Below are positions 6,899 through 12,334 of a DNA stretch of 12,334 bases, one piece after another. The notes beneath the pieces were generated by a model, which made no database searches, was not told the DNA's origin, and saw only the letters and a program-made list of their open reading frames with translations. This DNA is from Thiorhodovibrio sp. (GTDB lineage Bacteria; Pseudomonadota; Gammaproteobacteria; Chromatiales; Chromatiaceae). Position 1 is the first letter of the stretch; each line of letters opens with the position of its first letter. The stretch is taken from assembly GCA_007128075.1 (NCBI GenBank), contig SKYD01000034.1, forward strand, positions 1 to 12,334. The letters run 5' to 3'. The position numbers were made by a program, and so were the translations under genes.

Positions 6899-6959
6899 GT
6901 GATCTCTAGCCCCCCATTGTTGCACAGTCTTGCTGGGTTAAAAACTGATCGATTTAGTG

Positions 6960-8825
6960 ATGAATCTCAACCGCAAGGTCACTTTGCTGTTCGTTGCCTT
7001 GGCGACGAGTATTTTAATTGCGTTGGTGATCATTTCACTCTATGCCTTTCGCTCCTTTGCGCTGGCCTCATCAACGACGCATGTGCAAACTGCCGCCGAG
7101 ATTGTTCGTGTACACCTCACGGAGGCGATGATCAACGGCACCATCGACAAGCGCGAGCAGTTTCTGGAGCGATTGATGGAGGTGCAGGGGCTGAGTATGG
7201 CGCGGGTGATTCGTTCGCCATTGGTGAGCCAGCAGTTTGGTGAAGGTTTGAAACGCGAGATGGTGGCGGATCGCATTGAGGCACAGGTGCTAAACGAAGG
7301 CCGAGCGCGGTTTAGCATCATTGATGAGGCAGGTGAGCCGGTGTTTCGCGGCACCATTCCCTACATTGCCAGCTCGCAAGGGACCCCGAATTGTCTACAA
7401 TGTCATCAGGTTGCCGAAGGCGATGTGCTGGGTGCTGTCACTATTGAGCTGTTGCTCTCTGGCTTGCGTAGACACGCAGTGACTAGCGTGATGGGGATTA
7501 TCATCACTGTTGCGGTGTTTTCGTTGCTGGCGATTGTTGGGGCGCGGCGGCTGATGTTACCGGTTGGCGATACTGCCACTGAGATTGGCGAGGTGGTACA
7601 GCAAGCACTAAAAGGCCAATTTAAGGCGCGGGTAACTCAGCGCACTGTGGATGATGTCGGGGCAATTGCCGCTCATGTCAATCGGCTGTTGGGATATTTA
7701 GAGCACGGACTGTCAAGCATTGTCGAGCGGGTCGCCCAGCTCACTGGACGCATGCCCAGCGGCATCGACAACCAGCTTGAGGCGACCATTGATATGGTCA
7801 ACAGCCTCGCGGATGCGGCAACATTCAAAATCACCATCGAGGAAGACGAGACCAAAGCCGAGATTTATAACCGCTTTGGCCGTCTGCTCACCGACCGCTT
7901 TGGTCTGCTCGAATACTCATTTTATGAAACCCTAGACAATGGCCATTTGCAGGTCATCACCGTCAATGGCAAACAGGATCAGGGCTGTCTGTGGTGCGAT
8001 CCACAAATTTTGGTGCGCAACGAACGCTGTCGTGCGCGGCGGACTGGGCATCTCGTCGATGGGCTTAATCAAGAACACATTTGTACCGCATTTGTCCCCA
8101 ATGCACTGGGCAATGAAACCCGCCAGCATTATTGTGTGCCAATCATCCAATCAGGCGTGGTCGGCAGCGTGGTGCAGTTGGTGACCACCAAAACCATCGC
8201 CCCCTGTTTAGCATTGCAAGTCCCTTATGTTCTGATGTTTATCCGCGAGATGGCGCCTGTGTTGGAGGCCAAGCGGCTGACTGAAACGCTACGAGAATCG
8301 GCACTGCAAGACGCGATGACGGGGCTGCACAATCGGCGGTTCTTAGAAGAATATGTCGAGACCCTGGTGGCAACTGCCAAGCGTCGCCAAACCAATTTGG
8401 CAATTTTATTACTCGATTTAGACTATTTTAAAATGGTCAATGACACCCACGGCCACGATGCTGGAGATGCGGTGCTCAAGGCACTGGCTGAGGTGTTAAA
8501 ACAAAGTGTTCGCGCCTCGGATATGGTGATTCGTTTTGGTGGCGAGGAGTTTGTCATTTTATTACCCGATACCGATGCTGAACTTGCCACGCGGGTCGCA
8601 GAAAAAATTCGCCGTGCCGTCGAAAGTTATAAATTCCGCATTGCCGGCGGGGAGCTGAATAAAACCATCTCTGTCGGCGTGGCGTTATTTCCTGAAGACA
8701 GCGAGACCTTCTGGCAGACCCTGAAATATGCTGATGTCGCGCTGTATCGTGCCAAAACTGAAGGACGCAATCGGGTGCTGCGCTTTGCCGCCGAGATGTG
8801 GCAAGATGACAACGGAGGCTACTAA
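6960..8825 (+). CDS. Membrane diguanylate cyclase with periplasmic haem-c motif, HAMP, GAF-like and GGDEF domains
   Basis: This 621-residue sensor makes c-di-GMP from two GTP. In order, numbered from ATG 6960: a membrane helix at about 7-30; a periplasmic sensor region at about 35-172 holding CLQCH (145-149), a c-type haem attachment motif, followed by GDVLGAVTIEL; a second helix at about 177-197; a HAMP linker at about 198-250; and a GAF-like domain at about 255-430 with cysteines 343, 346 (CLWC), 357, 375, 392 and 416. The C-terminal GGDEF domain (about 445-610) has DAMTGLHNRR, LDLDYFKMVNDTHGHDAGD, the active-site GGEEF at 527-531 and the inhibitory-site motif RASD at 518-521, exactly five residues upstream. 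It should therefore be active and product-inhibited. Haem suggests redox or gas sensing in the periplasm. A GTG directly before the ATG (6957) is an equal start option; no strong ribosome binding site is seen. It converges on the solute-binding protein gene with interlocked stops. Confidence 0.93.
   Translation: MNLNRKVTLLFVALATSILIALVIISLYAFRSFALASSTTHVQTAAEIVRVHLTEAMINGTIDKREQFLERLMEVQGLSMARVIRSPLVSQQFGEGLKREMVADRIEAQVLNEGRARFSIIDEAGEPVFRGTIPYIASSQGTPNCLQCHQVAEGDVLGAVTIELLLSGLRRHAVTSVMGIIITVAVFSLLAIVGARRLMLPVGDTATEIGEVVQQALKGQFKARVTQRTVDDVGAIAAHVNRLLGYLEHGLSSIVERVAQLTGRMPSGIDNQLEATIDMVNSLADAATFKITIEEDETKAEIYNRFGRLLTDRFGLLEYSFYETLDNGHLQVITVNGKQDQGCLWCDPQILVRNERCRARRTGHLVDGLNQEHICTAFVPNALGNETRQHYCVPIIQSGVVGSVVQLVTTKTIAPCLALQVPYVLMFIREMAPVLEAKRLTETLRESALQDAMTGLHNRRFLEEYVETLVATAKRRQTNLAILLLDLDYFKMVNDTHGHDAGDAVLKALAEVLKQSVRASDMVIRFGGEEFVILLPDTDAELATRVAEKIRRAVESYKFRIAGGELNKTISVGVALFPEDSETFWQTLKYADVALYRAKTEGRNRVLRFAAEMWQDDNGGY
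8822..8825. other. Second pair of interlocked convergent stop codons
   Basis: The bases CTAA encode TAA at 8823-8825 on plus (diguanylate cyclase) and TAG as the complement of 8822-8824 on minus (solute-binding protein). As at the first convergent junction, no terminator fits between the genes. Confidence 0.95.
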
Positions 8826-9619
8826 TCGCTCAAACTGGCAGTGACTGGAAACCAGCGTTTTAACAGCCAGGACAACCGCCCAGTGGCGTGCCACTCAGTA
8901 ATGACTGCATCAATTTGTTCCAACAAATCGACATCTTGCTCACGCACCGCCCAGACGAGCTGTTCACGGTGCAGCGGTTCTAACAGCACAACCAGCTCTT
9001 GTTCCTCAAGATTCGCCAATAACTGCCAGGTATCGGGGGCATCGGCAACAAAAAGATCAATCTCCTGGGCACGCAAGGCATCAAATCCCGCCGCTGTGGT
9101 GTCAAATGGCACGCGGATCGCCTGCGGCATTAGACGGTGAACCAGGCGAGCACCAGTGCTGGTGTGTTGATAGCCGACCCGCGCCGTGCTGATCAAAATA
9201 TCCAGCAGACGAGCAAAGCGGGTGAGATTGCGTTGATGAACAACGGCATATTGGCCGACGGCAAACAACGGCATACTGGCAGACAGCCGCTGGCGATGCA
9301 GCGTGCTGATTTCTTTTTGTGTGAGCAATAAATCAATTCGCCCACCACGCAGTGCCTCAATCAAGCGCGGCTCTGGCACTGGCAACACCCGCAGCTCGAC
9401 ATCTAACGCCTGGCTTAACTCACGCGCCAAATCCATCTCCAGACCGCGCAACACCCCGTCTTCAACAAACACCAGTGGGGTTGCAGTCTGGCTGACTCCC
9501 ACCCGCAGCATCGGGCGCGGATCCTCGGGGTCATCAATTATGATGTCTTCGCTATGCTCGGCGCGGATGCCTAGCGTGAGCATGCCCAAAATAAGCAGCC
9601 AGCGCCAGCGGTTAGCCAT
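8822..9619 (-). CDS. Periplasmic solute-binding protein, family 3 (amino-acid type), orphan
   Basis: This 265-residue protein begins with a signal peptide (MANRWRWLLILGMLTLGIRA, then EHSED), with no lipobox cysteine. The mature part has the order of bacterial extracellular solute-binding family 3: LRVGVSQTATPLVFVEDGVLRGLEMDLARELSQAL split across the first lobe, then GRIDLLLTQ, the second-lobe segment ARVGYQHTSTGA, EIDLFVADAP, and a C-terminal WHATGRLSWLLKRWF. Such proteins deliver amino acids or similar polar solutes to ABC permeases or sensors. No permease or ATPase gene is nearby, so ligand and partner are unknown. The frame is open back to 9712, but the ATG at 9619 immediately precedes the signal peptide. 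That ATG overlaps the cysG stop by 8 nt (ATGGCTAA), so translation is probably coupled to cysG. The 3' end interlocks with the diguanylate cyclase gene. Confidence 0.85.
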   Translation of the reverse strand: MANRWRWLLILGMLTLGIRAEHSEDIIIDDPEDPRPMLRVGVSQTATPLVFVEDGVLRGLEMDLARELSQALDVELRVLPVPEPRLIEALRGGRIDLLLTQKEISTLHRQRLSASMPLFAVGQYAVVHQRNLTRFARLLDILISTARVGYQHTSTGARLVHRLMPQAIRVPFDTTAAGFDALRAQEIDLFVADAPDTWQLLANLEEQELVVLLEPLHREQLVWAVREQDVDLLEQIDAVITEWHATGRLSWLLKRWFPVTASLSD

Positions 9620-11042
9620 CAGGCAAAATGGGCGTGGTGGCACCGCGCTCGGGGTCTTCAACAGCCTGAAACCAGGCGAGTTTGTCGCGCAGTTGCACCA
9701 CCTCGCCAACAATGATCAAGGTCGGCGGCTGCGGTGGGTCGCGCTCAACAGCGTCTAAAATCGTGGCGAGTGTGCCGACATAGACTTTCTGCATGTGGGT
9801 CGTGCCCTGCTGCACCAGTGCAATCGGCATCGTCGGCGGAACACCATGCGCCAACAGCCGCTCTACGATCACCGCCAGCCCCACCAATCCCATATAAAAC
9901 ACCACGGTTTGATGGGGTTGCGCCAATTGCGCCCAATTGAGGTTAATGGTGCCATCTTTGAGATGCCCGGTGACAAAGGTCACAGATTGGGCATAATCGC
10001 GGTGGGTCAGTGGAATTCCGCCATAGCAGGCGCAGCCATTGGCGGCGGTGATGCCGGGGACGACCTGAAAGGGCACCCCTTGAGCAGCCAGAGTATCGAT
10101 TTCCTCGCCGCCGCGCCCAAAAATAAACGGATCGCCGCCTTTGAGTCGCAACACCCGATGCCCCGCTTGCGCCAATTCTGCTAACAAAGCATTGATTTCT
10201 TCTTGGCGCATGGTGTGCGAATTGCGCTCTTTGCCGACATAGATGTGCTTGGCATCGCGGCGCACCATATTGATAATCGGCTTAGCAACCAGCCGATCAT
10301 AGACCACCACATCAGCCTGCTGCATCAGCCGCAAGGCACGAAATGTCAGCAAATCCGGATCGCCAGGCCCAGCTCCGACCAAATAGACCTCGCCCATCCC
10401 CGACTGCGGATGATCCTCTGCCAGTGCCTGCTCCATCGCAGCATCGGCCTCATCGAGATGCCCCGAAAACACCCGCTCGGCAACCCCGCCTTGCAACACC
10501 CGATCCCAAAAATGCCGCCGTTCGCGCTGTTCGCCAAAACGCGCCTTGACCTGATCCCGATAACGGGCGCACAGATCCGCCAGCCGACCATAGCCCGCTG
10601 GAACCAATGATTCCAGTCGTGCCCGAATCATCCGCGCCAACACTGGCGAGGCGGTGCCAGTGGACACCGCGACTACCACTGGCGAGCGATCAATCATCGC
10701 AGGCATGATAAAGCTGCAATCGGCGGGCTGATCGGCGACATTGACTGGAATGTTGCGCTGCTTGGCAAGTTCAGCAATCTGGCGATTGACAGCGCGATCA
10801 GCGGTGGCGGCAATCACCAACCGCATCTGATCGAGATCTGCGTCAACAAACAGCCGCGCCTGATGCTCAATCGCCCCCTCGGCTGCCAACTCGGCGAGTT
10901 CGGAGGTCAACTCAGGCGCCACCAGCCGCACCTTGGCACCTGCCCGAAGCAAGGTTGCCAGCTTGCGATAAGCCACTGGGCCGCCGCCGATCACCAAACA
11001 GGGTTGGTGCTGAATATCAAGAAAAATAGGCAGATAACGCAT
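9612..11042 (-). CDS. cysG: Siroheme synthase (trifunctional CysG)
   Basis: This 476-residue cytoplasmic enzyme makes siroheme, the cofactor of sulfite and nitrite reductases, from uroporphyrinogen III by two methylations, NAD-dependent oxidation and iron insertion. The N-terminal dehydrogenase/ferrochelatase half (1-150) has the Rossmann motif CLVIGGGPVAYRK and D104 in NVADQPADCSF, the position of the key aspartate in the E. coli enzyme. The C-terminal methyltransferase half (from about 217) has VYLVGAGPGDPDLLT, D249 in VVVYDRLV, LRLKGGDPFIFGRGGEE, VVPGITAANG and VFYMGL, all SAM- or substrate-site motifs. Ser128, phosphorylated in the enteric enzymes, is Thr here (VSTGTASPV). It lies 13 nt after tsaC, and its stop overlaps the start of the solute-binding protein gene. 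There is no obvious ribosome binding site before ATG 11042. Confidence 0.97.
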   Translation of the reverse strand: MRYLPIFLDIQHQPCLVIGGGPVAYRKLATLLRAGAKVRLVAPELTSELAELAAEGAIEHQARLFVDADLDQMRLVIAATADRAVNRQIAELAKQRNIPVNVADQPADCSFIMPAMIDRSPVVVAVSTGTASPVLARMIRARLESLVPAGYGRLADLCARYRDQVKARFGEQRERRHFWDRVLQGGVAERVFSGHLDEADAAMEQALAEDHPQSGMGEVYLVGAGPGDPDLLTFRALRLMQQADVVVYDRLVAKPIINMVRRDAKHIYVGKERNSHTMRQEEINALLAELAQAGHRVLRLKGGDPFIFGRGGEEIDTLAAQGVPFQVVPGITAANGCACYGGIPLTHRDYAQSVTFVTGHLKDGTINLNWAQLAQPHQTVVFYMGLVGLAVIVERLLAHGVPPTMPIALVQQGTTHMQKVYVGTLATILDAVERDPPQPPTLIIVGEVVQLRDKLAWFQAVEDPERGATTPILPDG

Positions 11043-11055
11043 GATTTAGGATTTC

Positions 11056-11625
11056 TTATCCCCGCAACAACCGACCACTCAGCCCGTCACGAATCGTAGA
11101 AGGGCGGTCACTGCCCGCGCAAGCGCCGGCAACAATCAGATCGGGCTGCATGGTCAAACGCCAACGCACCTCAAGTGCCCGCCGCGCTGGTGGGCGTGAG
11201 CCTAGATTGGCGCTGGTCGAGACCAACGCCCCACCCCATGCGCGACACAATGCCGCAGCCAGCGGGTGGGCAGTGACCCGCACCGCCAGTGTGCGATGAG
11301 AACCAGTCAGCCAATCGGGCGTGGTCTCACGCGCCGGAAGCAGCCAAGTATTGGGTCCAGGCCAGCTTGCCCGGATTTCTGCCATTCGCTCTGCATCGAG
11401 CAGATGCACATAGGGCGCTAACGCCTCAAACCGATCGGCAATTAAAATCAGCCCTTTGTGCTGTGGGCGTTGTTTCATCGCCAACAAGCGTTTCACTGCC
11501 GCGCCATTGCGTGGATCACAGCCTAAGCCATAGACGGCCTCGGTTGGATAGGCGATGATGCCGCCGGCGTGCAGCCAATGCCGCGCTAGAGCTAAACGGG
11601 TGACACTGATTGGATTAGGCGACAT
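11056..11625 (-). CDS. tsaC: Threonylcarbamoyl-AMP synthase
   Basis: The 189-residue protein belongs to the Sua5/YciO/YrdC family and is the short, single-domain TsaC (YrdC) type. It makes L-threonylcarbamoyl-AMP from threonine, bicarbonate and ATP, the first step of the t6A modification at position 37 of ANN-decoding tRNAs. Seen are YPTEAVYGLGCDP (about 26-38), the KQRPQHKGLI motif (about 51-60) that binds nucleotide, and STSAN (136-140). Its ATG lies inside the end of topA, overlapping by 11 nt in another frame, so translation is probably coupled. In E. coli the homologue yrdC neighbours yrdD, a gene of topoisomerase-like zinc fingers. The same association appears here with full topA. The gene ends 13 nt before cysG. 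Confidence 0.93.
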   Translation of the reverse strand: MSPNPISVTRLALARHWLHAGGIIAYPTEAVYGLGCDPRNGAAVKRLLAMKQRPQHKGLILIADRFEALAPYVHLLDAERMAEIRASWPGPNTWLLPARETTPDWLTGSHRTLAVRVTAHPLAAALCRAWGGALVSTSANLGSRPPARRALEVRWRLTMQPDLIVAGACAGSDRPSTIRDGLSGRLLRG

Positions 11626-12334
11626 CGGTATCGACTACGATTTGATAATTGCAGTCTTTTTGTGGGCAGACATGCTGGGTGCCCTTGCTCTTGGTGGTCT
11701 TTTGGGTCAACAGCGGCCAGCCACACTGCGGACAGGGCTGATCAATTGGCTCATTCCACAATGCGTAATCACATTTGGGATAGGTCGAGCAAGAATAAAA
11801 AATTTTGCCACGCTTGGAGCGTTTTTTCTGCAAAGTGCCTTGCTGACATTGCGGGCAACGAACCCCGGTATCTTCGGGCTTTTCCAGCGGCTCAATGTGG
11901 CGACATTTGGGATAGGACGAGCAGCTAATAAATTTGCCATAACGACCGTGCTTAATTTCTAGGTTCGCGCCACATTCCGGGCACTGGCGACCAGCGACGA
12001 TCTCTGGCTCGGCAGTCGGCTGATGGTCCTCGTGCAGATTGCGGGTGTAATCGCACTCTGGATATTGGGTGCAGCCGATAAACAGCCCATTGCGCCCGAG
12101 GCGTTTTGAAAGCTGCCCACCGCATTTGGGGCAGACCTCATCAATGGTCTCTTGGGTGACATCGCTGCGCTGGACATGGATCAGGGTGTGATCAACCTGG
12201 TGCTTAAATGGCTTCCAGAATTGTTCTAGCAGCGGAATCCACTCTTCTTCACCGCGTGAAACCGCATCCAGCTCATCCTCCAGTTTGGCGGTGAAATCGT
12301 AATCGACATAAGAGGTAAAATAGGCGGTTAAAAA
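11615..12334 (-). CDS. topA: DNA topoisomerase I, C-terminal part (5' end outside window)
   Basis: The minus-strand frame is open from the window edge at 12334; 239 residues are visible. The first stretch, VDYDFTAKLEDELDAVSRGE, is the well-known segment near the end of the topoisomerase I core. Four C4 zinc ribbons follow, each of the form CPxC...CxxxxC: CPKCGG...GCTQYPEC, CPECGA...SCSSYPKC, CPQCQQ...SCSTYPKC and CPQCGW...CPQKDC, ending in QIVVDTDVA. TopA relaxes negative supercoils in one-strand passage steps. The catalytic tyrosine and Toprim domain lie upstream, outside the window. The stop overlaps the tsaC start by 11 nt, so topA leads a four-gene minus-strand cluster (topA-tsaC-cysG-solute-binding protein). 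Confidence 0.95.
   Translation of the reverse strand, partial: FLTAYFTSYVDYDFTAKLEDELDAVSRGEEEWIPLLEQFWKPFKHQVDHTLIHVQRSDVTQETIDEVCPKCGGQLSKRLGRNGLFIGCTQYPECDYTRNLHEDHQPTAEPEIVAGRQCPECGANLEIKHGRYGKFISCSSYPKCRHIEPLEKPEDTGVRCPQCQQGTLQKKRSKRGKIFYSCSTYPKCDYALWNEPIDQPCPQCGWPLLTQKTTKSKGTQHVCPQKDCNYQIVVDTDVA
11771..11923. repeat. Near-identical 21-bp direct repeats encoding zinc-ribbon tips of topA
   Basis: Bases 11771-11791 and 11903-11923 match at 20 of 21 positions (core acatttgggatagg) and are exactly 132 bp, or 44 codons, apart. They encode the CSTYPKC and CSSYPKC parts of neighbouring ribbons. Codon-level identity suggests a relatively recent duplication or gene conversion between ribbons. 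Confidence 0.6.

Larger units (their letters stand above)
6822..6956. promoter_or_regulatory. Divergent regulatory gap rich in GATC sites
   Basis: This 135-bp gap separates speA (minus) from the diguanylate cyclase gene (plus). GATC occurs six times (6837, 6844, 6869, 6891, 6901, 6947), against about one every 256 bases expected at random. No convincing plus-strand promoter is visible; TTGCAC at 6920-6925 is a partial -35 without a matching -10. The dyad at 6865-6898 lies near the middle. If the host has Dam methylase or SeqA-like proteins, methylation could modulate both promoters; this is inference. Confidence 0.4.

Noticed and set aside
9620..9712. Upstream extension of the solute-binding protein to ATG 9712
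   Set aside because: It would add 31 residues before a textbook signal peptide and overlap cysG by about 100 nt. ATG 9619 is far better.
9303..9758. 151-codon plus-strand open frame over the cysG/solute-binding protein junction
   Set aside because: Low-complexity Ser/Arg-rich translation opposite two clear genes, with no ribosome binding site or family match.
11959..12177. 72-codon minus-strand frame at the right end
   Set aside because: It is in a different frame from topA, whose zinc-ribbon coding runs uninterrupted through the same bases.
1..12334. CRISPR arrays, tRNAs, rRNAs, insertion sequences, phage genes and toxin-antitoxin pairs
   Set aside because: No regularly spaced repeats, clover-leaf motifs, transposase or integrase motifs, or paired small toxin/antitoxin frames were seen on either strand.

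Overview
The window looks like chromosomal DNA of a gammaproteobacterium, moderately GC-rich by eye. It carries a full-length trifunctional CysG-type siroheme synthase, a biosynthetic (SpeA-type) arginine decarboxylase, an MltD-type lytic transglycosylase, a TusE/DsrC-family protein and a topA-tsaC pair. Siroheme synthesis, the DsrC-family protein and a c-type-haem sensor would suit a sulfur-metabolising lineage such as the purple sulfur or Thiothrix-like bacteria, but that placement is inference. There are no rRNA, tRNA, CRISPR, phage or transposon features. The window is densely packed, with very short intergenic gaps.

Layout. (1) 1-1602, plus strand: the C-terminal HPt end of a sensor kinase, then a response regulator with an HD-GYP c-di-GMP phosphodiesterase domain, 3 nt apart. 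(2) 1744-3912, plus strand: a tiny predicted membrane protein, then a 651-residue LysM-bearing lytic transglycosylase (MltD type). (3) 3916-4336, plus strand: a clear promoter and ribosome binding site drive a DsrC/TusE-family gene that has no cysteine. (4) 4333-6803, minus strand: speA and 5-formyltetrahydrofolate cyclo-ligase, joined by a TAATG overlap. (5) 6822-6956: a divergent regulatory gap with an 8-bp dyad and six GATC sites. (6) 6960-8825, plus strand: a membrane diguanylate cyclase with a periplasmic CxxCH haem site, HAMP, a cysteine-bearing GAF-like region and an active-looking GGEEF domain. (7) 8822-12334, minus strand: topA (3' part), tsaC, cysG and a solute-binding protein gene, mostly with overlapping ends.

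How it fits together. Two c-di-GMP enzymes of opposite sign, the HD-GYP hydrolase and the GGDEF synthase, lie about 5.4 kb apart and have different sensory inputs. The rest is housekeeping: peptidoglycan remodelling, polyamine and folate metabolism, DNA topology, tRNA t6A formation and siroheme synthesis. Both convergent junctions are built so that the two stop codons interlock by 2 to 3 nt, leaving no room for a terminator. I see no unmistakably new multi-gene system. The best leads are the cysteine-free DsrC-family protein, the haem/cysteine diguanylate cyclase, the interlocked stop codons and the GATC-rich divergent promoter.
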